A DNA stretch of 64,000 bases, from NCBI GenBank assembly GCA_902780525.1, contig CACZFL010000010.1, positions 1-64,000 on the forward strand, given 5' to 3'. Source of the stretch: an uncultured bacterium. GTDB lineage: Bacteria; Cyanobacteriota; Vampirovibrionia; Gastranaerophilales; Gastranaerophilaceae. Under the pieces are notes generated by a model. It was not told where the DNA came from. It searched no databases and was given only the letters and a program-made list of their open reading frames with translations. A program made the position numbers and the translations under genes. Positions within the stretch are counted from its first letter, which is position 1. Each line of letters starts with the position of its first letter. Below, one piece after another: positions 45,064 to 52,778 of the stretch.

Positions 45064-45848
45064 TACATTCCCTCTAAAGCCTTTTTAATAATTTCTAACT
45101 GAGTGTCAATGGAAGCATCAACTATTCCGTTTGCAGTCTGGAAAATACAACCGCCTTCTTCAACTGAAGGATCAGCAATAACACTAATTTTTGCCTCAAT
45201 TCCGTACTGATAGGTAACGGTAGGCAAAGTGTCCTTTACAAACTGCGCACTCTGCGGACGAACCCTAATATTAATTTTTGGTTCATTCTTAGATATTGTT
45301 TTTAGAACATCCGTTATAGTATTTATCAGAACCTGTGGATCTGACTCAACTTCTTTCTTTATAATTTTTTTTGCAATATCAATACTGATTTCAAGAATAT
45401 CAGGAGCAATATATTCAAACACTTCTTTTGTTGCACCTAGGAATTTTGTCATATTTGTTCTCAGGTTTTCAATATCAGTATTTGCCTGATTAATTCCATT
45501 TCTGTAACCTTCTTCAAAGGCTGATTTTTTAATATTTTCAGCTTCTTCCTGTGCTCGAGAAACAAGGTTGCGGTCATCAATACGGCGATATCCTCTTCTT
45601 CTCGTTCCTCTCCTTCTTTCCTGGCGCTGATTAAAATCAATATTTTGTATATCAAATAAATCAATCTCCGGTTCTGGTGAAATAGCGGATTCCGTTGATT
45701 GAATATTTTCAAAATCATTACTTACAGAATTTTGGAGTGGAACCTCTTCATGAATTTCAGCAGCTGAATACTCATCCGGCTTATCTACAGCCTGATGCAC
45801 AGATTTATTTTCCTCCCACTGCTTAATTTTATTCTTCTTAATAATCAT
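45063..45848 (-). CDS. fliH: flagellar assembly protein FliH
   Basis: A 261-residue stator of the export ATPase. Residues 1-90 are polar and low-complexity, with an Arg-rich RRGTRRRGYRR stretch. A helical region with ESAFEEGYRNGINQANTDI-like periodicity follows, and the C-terminal FliH/V-ATPase-E-type domain ends in GIVDASIDTQLEIIKKALEGM. The start lacks a Shine-Dalgarno sequence but follows the fliG-like stop by only 12 bases. FliH normally precedes the ATPase gene fliI; here flhA follows instead, coupled by TAATG. Confidence 0.85.
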   Translation of the reverse strand: MIIKKNKIKQWEENKSVHQAVDKPDEYSAAEIHEEVPLQNSVSNDFENIQSTESAISPEPEIDLFDIQNIDFNQRQERRRGTRRRGYRRIDDRNLVSRAQEEAENIKKSAFEEGYRNGINQANTDIENLRTNMTKFLGATKEVFEYIAPDILEISIDIAKKIIKKEVESDPQVLINTITDVLKTISKNEPKINIRVRPQSAQFVKDTLPTVTYQYGIEAKISVIADPSVEEGGCIFQTANGIVDASIDTQLEIIKKALEGM

Positions 45849-45860
45849 GATTTACAAATA

Positions 45861-46901
45861 TTATATACTATCCTCCACATATTGCGCAACAATATCAGCG
45901 ACCTGTAACGGCAGTCCCGAATATTCACCGTCATATGCCTGCGAAATAAATCTTTTTACGAGCGGACGTTCGTTTTTAATAATTTTCTCTATTTTTTCGC
46001 GCGGATTTGCACGGTATAAACGAAGTAAATCGCCCATAACATTTTCCTGTGTAAGCTTCCTCTTTGCGGGGATATAGTTTTTCATTTCCTTAAGACTGTT
46101 TAACAATATATCACCGTCTATCTGGGATTCCAGGTTAGCCATACCCATATAGTTTAATATCAGCTTATTGTCACCATCATCAAAGTTTGACATAATAGCT
46201 TTTGCTTTATCAGGAGAAAGAATCCTCATAACGAGCGCCAAAGACATTAATCTCATATTTCTTACTGTAACTGTACCGGCTGTTGCTTCCAGCTCTTTTT
46301 CTATTCTACGCTGCTTTCTTTCTTCTTCACGCCGTTTTTGAGCCTGTTTTCTTCTGTTATCTGTTTCTTCAAGCTGTGCTTCTTTTTGCTTTATCTGTTC
46401 CTGAGCAGCTTGTTTTGCCATTTCATCAATATTAGATTGATTTTCGGCAAGCTCTTTTACTTCTTCATCTATTACACCGCGCTTTTCAAGATCCTCAATG
46501 CACTTTTTATATACTTTAACAACGTGCATTTCAACAGCCTGAAGCAGTTGTTCCTGCTGAATATTTCTTATTACGCCCTGCTTTGCAACTTCAAAGATGG
46601 TAAATGCAATTTTTTGCATAATGGTATCCCAGTATTCACGGTTAATCCCTGAATGAATTAAGTCGATAGATTTATGGAATGACCATTCTGCGATAATTTG
46701 TGTAATAAAAACGGCTTGCTCCGGAGTTAGTTGAAGGCTTTCATCATTATAAATAGCTTCTCCAGCCATAAGGGTAAAATTACCGAGAGTATTTACTATA
46801 TATTCCTGTTCATCAGGCTGCAAATCTTTCGGAACAAGTTCTTTTGCCTGTTCCGCCATAGACTGAGCAAATACTTTATAATCGAAGCCGTCAATAGCCA
46901 T
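45861..46901 (-). CDS. divergent FliG-like protein in the fliF-fliH interval
   Basis: A 346-residue protein at the place where fliG is expected, between fliF and fliH. The N-terminal 160 residues are helical and unfamiliar. A Lys/Glu/Arg/Gln-rich coiled coil spans residues 160-205. The C-terminal part has FliG-like helical repeats: ALVMRILSPDKAKAIMSNF near residue 222 resembles the FliG N-domain, and NVMGDLLRLYRANPREKIEKII near 288 resembles the repeated FliG motif. I do not see the charged torque helix (a MFxFEDL-like stretch) of the FliG C-domain. It may be a strongly remodelled FliG. AAAGGA lies eight bases before the ATG. Confidence 0.6.
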   Translation of the reverse strand: MAIDGFDYKVFAQSMAEQAKELVPKDLQPDEQEYIVNTLGNFTLMAGEAIYNDESLQLTPEQAVFITQIIAEWSFHKSIDLIHSGINREYWDTIMQKIAFTIFEVAKQGVIRNIQQEQLLQAVEMHVVKVYKKCIEDLEKRGVIDEEVKELAENQSNIDEMAKQAAQEQIKQKEAQLEETDNRRKQAQKRREEERKQRRIEKELEATAGTVTVRNMRLMSLALVMRILSPDKAKAIMSNFDDGDNKLILNYMGMANLESQIDGDILLNSLKEMKNYIPAKRKLTQENVMGDLLRLYRANPREKIEKIIKNERPLVKRFISQAYDGEYSGLPLQVADIVAQYVEDSI

Positions 46902-46941
46902 TTATTTTCCTTTATATTTATCAGACCGGGTTTATTCTTCC

Positions 46942-48609
46942 CTAGCCCTCTATCCAGCTGCGGATTCTTTCCCCAGCTTCAGTGTCATCGGTTCCGTCGA
47001 TTTCACGTTTTAATTCTCTTAATGCCTCTCTGATTTCGGCAGCTGAAACAGGAATTGCCGCAGGTTTGCTTTGCTGTTCCAAAAGTCCCTGTTGAAGCTG
47101 ATTTTGATTTTTAATCAGATTTGCAGCATTAACGCTTAAGTCTTTTATTTGTTTTTCCTGGGATTCATTTTGTTCTCTGAGCTTTATGAGTTCTTCTTCC
47201 TGAGCTTCTTTTGCTGCTTTGATTTTGTTAGTCAAAACATTATGACCGAATAATAGTCCGAAGAACAGAAGAACTATTGCCAACCACCAAGGGTTACCGT
47301 GAGAAGCTTTAATCGGAGCTTTAACATTCTTATCACCTGCCATAAATGGATCAAGACTGTCAGCAAATGCGATTGTTACATTTTCTGCCTTTGCTTTTGG
47401 GCTTGCTGCGTGAGCAACAAGGTCTTTTAATTCTTCAAGCGTAAGTTCTACAGGCAACGCATCTTTTTCAAGGGTAACTGCGATAGAGATTTCTTCAACT
47501 GCACCCGGTGCTATATATTCGTTTGTCTGGACTTTTGTTACACCATATTGAACTTCACGTGCAGTACGCTGATAGCTTCTGTTTTGCGTTGAATCAGAGC
47601 TTCCTGCAGGTAAACCATTTGGAAGATATACACTTACAGCATTTGTATTTTTATTGTTATCAGTTGTATGGTCGCCTAACCCTTCAGAGAAAACCTGCTC
47701 ATTAACGGCTGTTTTGCTTTCAGGGTCATAAGATATTGTGAATTTTTCAACAGGAGCTTGTTTAAGGAATGTAGAAACAGTTGCAACATACTTGCCGCTT
47801 CCTACTAATCTGTTCAGCTGAGCCTGTACTTTTTCCTGCATATATTTATCATTCTGTTGTATTCTTTCAATCATCTCTGATTGAGCATCAACCATACTGT
47901 TATAAACATGTCCGTTAGTATCGGTTATAGAAATGTTTGAAGCGGTAAGACCTGAAACACTTCCCAAAAGAAGGTTAGAAACTGCTTTAATTGTACTCAT
48001 ACTTAAAGTCTGCCCAACAGAAACAGTAAGCTGAACTGTTGCTGTTACAGGCTTTTGGTTTTGAGAAAACATTGTCTGTTCCGGAATTGATATAAACACG
48101 GAGGCATCCTGAATTCCGTCAATTCTTTTTATAAGACGGGCAAGTTCACCGTTCATTGCACGAACAAGTCTTATTTTTTTATCTTCTTTTGTTGAAGTAA
48201 AATCACCTTTATCAAAGATTTCAAGACCGACGTTTTGGTCATAAAGTCCGCTTTCTACAATTACCATAATTGCACGATCGCGCTGCTCGGTTGTACATTT
48301 TCTCATACCCGGAGTACAGTCACCTTTTTTCAGTCTTAAAACTGATTTTGTACCGTCAACCAAACGTGCGGCAACAATGTTATTTTTAGCTAACAGGGCT
48401 TGAATTTCGAGGGCTTTTCCCATGTTATCCGTTGTTAATAAATCAACATCCTCTTTTAAAGGTTCTTTACTAACATCAACACCATCTTTATCAGCTTTAT
48501 TAGATGCTGCAATTGTACCGCTTATAATAAATATTATAAGAAGTAAGACAATTGCACCTGCAACTGACGCCAGAAGAACTTTATTTTCAAGTAATTTTTT
48601 AAAATCCAT
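46942..48609 (-). CDS. fliF: flagellar MS-ring protein FliF
   Basis: The 555-residue MS-ring protein of the inner membrane. It has an N-terminal membrane helix (residues 12-34), ring-building motifs with NIVAARLVDG near residue 75 and IDGIQDASVFISIPEQTMF near 160-178, then the GLTASNISITDTNG block. A second membrane helix lies near residues 443-462 (WWLAIVLLFFGLLFG). The cytoplasmic tail is coiled and ends in AGERIRSWIEG, like the canonical FliG-binding tail. It has two Cys in a CTPGMRKC loop near residue 100, unusual for FliF. GCAGGA lies before the ATG. It starts 47 bases after fliE. Confidence 0.95.
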   Translation of the reverse strand: MDFKKLLENKVLLASVAGAIVLLLIIFIISGTIAASNKADKDGVDVSKEPLKEDVDLLTTDNMGKALEIQALLAKNNIVAARLVDGTKSVLRLKKGDCTPGMRKCTTEQRDRAIMVIVESGLYDQNVGLEIFDKGDFTSTKEDKKIRLVRAMNGELARLIKRIDGIQDASVFISIPEQTMFSQNQKPVTATVQLTVSVGQTLSMSTIKAVSNLLLGSVSGLTASNISITDTNGHVYNSMVDAQSEMIERIQQNDKYMQEKVQAQLNRLVGSGKYVATVSTFLKQAPVEKFTISYDPESKTAVNEQVFSEGLGDHTTDNNKNTNAVSVYLPNGLPAGSSDSTQNRSYQRTAREVQYGVTKVQTNEYIAPGAVEEISIAVTLEKDALPVELTLEELKDLVAHAASPKAKAENVTIAFADSLDPFMAGDKNVKAPIKASHGNPWWLAIVLLFFGLLFGHNVLTNKIKAAKEAQEEELIKLREQNESQEKQIKDLSVNAANLIKNQNQLQQGLLEQQSKPAAIPVSAAEIREALRELKREIDGTDDTEAGERIRSWIEG

Positions 48610-48656
48610 AATCCTGCCCTACTTTATTATACACTTTTATCGGTTTTATGAGAAGT

Positions 48657-48995
48657 CTAAATCTGTATTTGCATTATTTTATCATACGCTTGTATGACTT
48701 TTCCGACAGCTGTTGTTGCAATATTAACTGAAATTTCCGCTTTGGACATTGCAACCATAACGTCGTGAATATCAACATTTTCGGAACCCATCATTACATC
48801 TTTCAGCATATTATCCGGCGCATTCATTGACTCATTCATACCTTCAACAAGCCCTGACATAACGCTTTTAAAATCCGTTGTTGACGGTTCTTCCACTCTG
48901 CTCATTCTTGAAGACGGAATATTTCCCCAGCTGTCCAGCTTTGTATGCTGAATCCTGGCTTCCAAATCATAATTGGGTGTAAAACCATTTATCAT
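48657..48995 (-). CDS. fliE: flagellar hook-basal body protein FliE
   Basis: The MS-ring/rod junction protein of 112 residues. The C-terminal half has the family signature SENVDIHDVMVAMSKAEISVNIATTAV followed by VIQAYDKIMQIQI. GAGGTGA lies before the ATG. It is the first gene of the operon fliE-fliF-fliG-like-fliH-flhA; the promoter should be in 48996-49137. Confidence 0.93.
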   Translation of the reverse strand: MINGFTPNYDLEARIQHTKLDSWGNIPSSRMSRVEEPSTTDFKSVMSGLVEGMNESMNAPDNMLKDVMMGSENVDIHDVMVAMSKAEISVNIATTAVGKVIQAYDKIMQIQI

Positions 48996-49137
48996 AAAAT
49001 CACCTCATTTATTAATTATTTGTTATTGTTATCGGATTTTCAGGTAAATTCTTAACAATTTGCCCATAAAATCATACGTTTGTAGTACGTTTTTAATTAT
49101 GATTAAAGAAATGTCAAAATTTGACGATTAATTTTTT

Positions 49138-49299
49138 ATGAATTTACATGAAGAATGTTTACTTAAATATTTAGTTAACCCCCTTGAACTTTTTTACACA
49201 ACAGAATTGCTAAAAAGCAATAACGAGCTGTTGAGTAAAAGTTTTGACGAACTTAATGAAATTGCAAAACAAGGTGAAATTAACTATAATAAGATTTAG
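49138..49299 (+). CDS. possible small protein, 53 residues
   Basis: A short open frame from ATG at 49138 to TAG at 49297-49299 whose composition looks coding (MNLHEECLLKYLVNPLELFY at the start, Glu/Lys/Asn-rich helix afterwards). There is no Shine-Dalgarno site and no clear promoter. It lies in the 404-base gap between divergent fliE and the CHASE2 gene. Nothing else in that gap apart from the inverted repeat at 49308-49377 is evident. Confidence 0.4.
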   Translation: MNLHEECLLKYLVNPLELFYTTELLKSNNELLSKSFDELNEIAKQGEINYNKI

Positions 49300-49307
49300 A
49301 AGTTTTT

Positions 49308-49377
49308 GTTGGGTTGTAAACCCAGCCTACACAAATTTAGTATATATAAGTCTGTAGGTCGGTTTTACAAAACCGGC
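49308..49377. repeat. 70-bp inverted-repeat element upstream of the CHASE2 gene
   Basis: The left arm 49308-49331 (24 bases) and right arm 49353-49377 (25 bases) are imperfect inverted repeats sharing GTAAA and the inner CCTACA/TGTAGG. Each arm is itself a small palindrome. The spacer is 21 AT-rich bases. The structure resembles a MITE or a REP-type element, but it could be a leader structure of the gene that starts 22 bases downstream. Confidence 0.5.
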
Positions 49378-49399
49378 ATATTTATTATATGGAGAGATT

Positions 49400-51217
49400 A
49401 TGAAAAATTTAACTAAAACTAAATGGTTTATCTTTGGAACATATATATTGCTTGTACTGGCAACATTATTAATCGGTTTTGTATTACTTCAAAATAACAA
49501 CACCTTAAAAAACGTTTTCAGATTATTTTTCTCCGTTGCTGAAAACAGAACTTTTGATTACAGACAAACAATTCAGGTATTGCATAAAAGACCTGTTCCA
49601 AATAAAGACATTGTAATTCTTGCGATTGATGATGCAAGCCTTGAAGCAATATGGGATAAATACGGCGAATGGCCGATGCCGAGAAACATCTACGGTGACG
49701 TAATTAATTACATTGAGGCAGAAAAACCGCAGGCAATTGTTTTTGATATGATGTTTATCAAAGCAATCCGTTCCGACAAATCAGCTGACAGTTATTTTAC
49801 AGAAACAATGAATAAGTATAATAATATATATACAGGTCTGAATTTTGATAATTTACCGGCTGACGTAAGAAAACCTGCAGATTTGCCTGAACGCATCAAA
49901 CTTAATATCGACAACAACTCAAAAATAAATTATAAAGCAAAATACAACTTCCCGAATTGCCGTCTTATACTTCCGGAGCTTATAAACGGAAAAGTTCAGA
50001 TTGGTCTTACAAATGTAATAAGAAGCAACGATGGTATTATCAGGTTTATATCACCTGTCCTTGCTTACAAAAATGAATACTATCCGTATCTTGCTTTTAA
50101 AGTAGGCGGAGATTTCCTTAAATCAAAACAGGACAACAATTACACAATAGATAAAAACAGAAATTTAATTGCAGGTTATACAAAAATCCCGCTAAATAAA
50201 GATGGTGAAGCAATACTTAACTGGTACGGCGAAGGAGGTACACATACCATAGTTCCTCTATACAAAATTATTCAGGAAATGGAAGGTAAAAACCTGAACA
50301 AATTTGACTTCAAAGACAAAATCGTTATCGTCGGAACTACCGCACAGTCACTCCACGATACAAAAAGTATTCCTATTCAGTCAGAAACATATCCGGGAGC
50401 AGAAATACATGCAACATTTATTAATAATATGATTGATAATAATTTTATCAGACAGACAAGTACAACTGTTAATATACTGATATTGGCAGGAGTAATTGCA
50501 CTTGTTGGCGGAATTGCAATGTTTTCTACTTCAACTTTATTTGCAATTCTTTCAACAGCACTGTTTACAATTGCATATTTACTGATTGCATATTACACAA
50601 TGGAATATTACAACTTATGGATACCTGTTGTATTTCCTGTAATTGCAATTATTGCGGCATTTACTTTCTCGCTTATTGCAAAATACCTGATGAAGTCACG
50701 TGATTTTGAATACCAGTACAAACTTGCAACAATTGACGGTTTAACAGAACTCTATAATCACAGATACTTCCAAGATACGCTCAAAAAGCAAATCGAAATA
50801 TCCAGACGTTATAATCAGCCTGTTTCACTTATAATCTGCGACATTGATTTCTTCAAAAAATTCAATGATACATACGGCCATCAGGCGGGTGATGCGGTCT
50901 TAAGACAGGTTGCCCAAACTCTCAAGAAAAACTCAAGAACAACTGATTATGTATGCAGATACGGCGGTGAAGAAATGAGCATAATTCTTCCTAATACAAA
51001 AGCAGAAGAAGCGTTAATGCTTGCAAACAGAATTTGCTCAGCTGTTTCAGAAAAACCTTTCCACCTGACTCCCGTAGATACTGCAGAAGTGACAATAAGT
51101 CTTGGCGTAGCAACGTTTCCTGAAAATGCACAAACCCCTCAGGATTTAATTGAGTGGGCTGATAAAGGTTTGTATTACGCAAAAGAACATGGAAGAAACC
51201 AAGTCGGAAGATACTAG
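49400..51217 (+). CDS. CHASE2-GGDEF diguanylate cyclase
   Basis: A 605-residue membrane sensor. An N-terminal membrane helix (residues 8-30) precedes a periplasmic CHASE2 domain (about 40-345), with NKDIVILAIDDASLEAIW near 68-85 and the KIVIVGTTAQSLHD and YPGAEIHATFINNM blocks. Three membrane helices follow (about 355-430), then a GGDEF domain with GGEEM at residues 522-526 and an RxxD inhibitory site (RTTD) five residues before it. The Phe-to-Met change at the fifth motif position is tolerated in some cyclases. It likely makes cyclic-di-GMP in response to an envelope signal. GGAGAG lies before the ATG. Confidence 0.9.
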   Translation: MKNLTKTKWFIFGTYILLVLATLLIGFVLLQNNNTLKNVFRLFFSVAENRTFDYRQTIQVLHKRPVPNKDIVILAIDDASLEAIWDKYGEWPMPRNIYGDVINYIEAEKPQAIVFDMMFIKAIRSDKSADSYFTETMNKYNNIYTGLNFDNLPADVRKPADLPERIKLNIDNNSKINYKAKYNFPNCRLILPELINGKVQIGLTNVIRSNDGIIRFISPVLAYKNEYYPYLAFKVGGDFLKSKQDNNYTIDKNRNLIAGYTKIPLNKDGEAILNWYGEGGTHTIVPLYKIIQEMEGKNLNKFDFKDKIVIVGTTAQSLHDTKSIPIQSETYPGAEIHATFINNMIDNNFIRQTSTTVNILILAGVIALVGGIAMFSTSTLFAILSTALFTIAYLLIAYYTMEYYNLWIPVVFPVIAIIAAFTFSLIAKYLMKSRDFEYQYKLATIDGLTELYNHRYFQDTLKKQIEISRRYNQPVSLIICDIDFFKKFNDTYGHQAGDAVLRQVAQTLKKNSRTTDYVCRYGGEEMSIILPNTKAEEALMLANRICSAVSEKPFHLTPVDTAEVTISLGVATFPENAQTPQDLIEWADKGLYYAKEHGRNQVGRY

Positions 51218-51274
51218 GGAGCGGAGAAAATATAATTTCGGCGGGTTGAACACTCAAGGAGCTTAACGAAAATT

Positions 51275-52639
51275 ATGCTTGAAGTTAAGATTATCGGCGC
51301 AGGATTAGCAGGAAGTGAAGCAGCTCTGCAACTTGCAAAACAAGGAATTAAAGTTAAACTTTATGAGATGCGCCCTGTAAAGATGACAGGAGCGCATGTA
51401 GGGGACGATTGTGCAGAGTTTGTTTGTTCAAACAGCCTTGGTTCCTCTGATGTTACAAATGCCAGCGGACTTTTGAAAAAAGAAATGGAACTCCTGGGCG
51501 GAGAACTAATAAAAATTGCGTATGAACATGCCGTTCCGGCCGGGAACGCTTTGGCAATAGCAAGAGAAGATTTTTCCGCTGCTGTAACACAAAAAATTAA
51601 AGAAAATCCTTTAATTGAACTTATAAAGGAAGAAATCACTGAAATACCGGAAGGTAATGTAATTATTACATCAGGTCCACTGACAAGTGATGAGCTTGCA
51701 AAAAGTATTCAAAAGTTTACTAAGACAGAACATCTTCACTTTTTTGATGCTATCGCACCAATAGTTGAGATTGATTCAATTAACTTTGATAAGGCATTTT
51801 GGGGAGCAAGATATGACAAGGGCGAAGCTTCATACATTAACTGTCCCATGAACAGAGAAGAATACGAGAAGTTTTATAATATACTAATTAATGCTCCGAG
51901 AATCGAACAGCATAACGCAGATAAAGATGCAAAATTTTTTGAATCATGCCTTCCGGTTGAAGTTCTTGGATCACGCGGAGTTGACACACTAAGATACGGA
52001 CCGATGAAACCTGTCGGACTAATTGATAAAAGAACGGGGATTGAAAACTACGCTGTTGTCCAATTAAGACAGGATAACTCCGCAAAAACTCTGTTTAATC
52101 TAGTAGGATTTCAGACAAATCTCAAATGGGGTGCGCAAAAAGAACTTGTTCATGCCATACCCGGGCTTGAAAACGCAAATATTGTAAGATATGGTGTCAT
52201 GCACAGAAATACCTTTATAAACTCTTCTCAGGTTCTCGAACCGACATTTGAATCCCGAGAAAGAAAAGGATTATTTTTTGCAGGACAAATAACGGGAACT
52301 GAAGGATACACAGAATCTATTGCTGGCGGTCTTCTTGCAGGAATAAACATGGCTCGCAGGATTCAGGGAAAAGAGTTGTTTATTCTTCCACAAGAAACCA
52401 TGCTCGGAGCATTGGCAAACTACATAACCGATAAAGCACATCTTGCTCATACAAGCAAAAGAGATGGTTCGCTCAGATATTTACCCCCTCAGCCAATCAA
52501 CTCAAACTGGGCTATTGTATCACCAATAGAACTGTCAAAAAATGAGCGCAAAAACAAAAAATTAAAAACAGAATTATTATCAAAAAGGTCACTTAATACA
52601 ATTAATAAATTAATTCTGTCAACCGACATAACCGGCTAA
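51275..52639 (+). CDS. trmFO: tRNA (uracil-54-C5)-methyltransferase, folate-dependent TrmFO
   Basis: A flavoprotein that makes ribothymidine at position 54 of tRNA using methylene-tetrahydrofolate. The 454 residues open with the FAD-binding IIGAGLAGSEAALQLA (residues 6-21). The family segment AEFVCSNSLGSSD has Cys near residue 51, and RYGPMKPVGLIDKRTG near 237 and GYTESIAGGLLAGINMARR near 345 also match. GGAG lies 12 bases before the ATG. It starts 57 bases after the CHASE2-GGDEF gene on the same strand. Confidence 0.95.
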   Translation: MLEVKIIGAGLAGSEAALQLAKQGIKVKLYEMRPVKMTGAHVGDDCAEFVCSNSLGSSDVTNASGLLKKEMELLGGELIKIAYEHAVPAGNALAIAREDFSAAVTQKIKENPLIELIKEEITEIPEGNVIITSGPLTSDELAKSIQKFTKTEHLHFFDAIAPIVEIDSINFDKAFWGARYDKGEASYINCPMNREEYEKFYNILINAPRIEQHNADKDAKFFESCLPVEVLGSRGVDTLRYGPMKPVGLIDKRTGIENYAVVQLRQDNSAKTLFNLVGFQTNLKWGAQKELVHAIPGLENANIVRYGVMHRNTFINSSQVLEPTFESRERKGLFFAGQITGTEGYTESIAGGLLAGINMARRIQGKELFILPQETMLGALANYITDKAHLAHTSKRDGSLRYLPPQPINSNWAIVSPIELSKNERKNKKLKTELLSKRSLNTINKLILSTDITG

Positions 52640-52778
52640 AACATGGCGTTTTGGCAAAACACATACAGATTAAGAATGTTAAGTTTTGTTAATAAACATT
52701 TAACAAAAAGGCAATTCTATCCAACAAAAAAACTTTATCTAAGTAGGAATGATTTTACGAGGAAAAAAGGAGAATATT

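Noticed and set aside
42979-48995. The fliE-flhA block as a non-flagellar type III injectisome
   Set aside because: FliE, FliF and separate FlgB, FlgC, FlgF and FlgG rod proteins match flagellar rather than Sct families; no secretin or needle gene is present.
52745-52759. 15-base identity with bases 5-19 (GGAATGATTTTACGA)
   Set aside because: In an AT-rich 64 kb window a shared 15-mer is expected by chance, and the flanks do not match.
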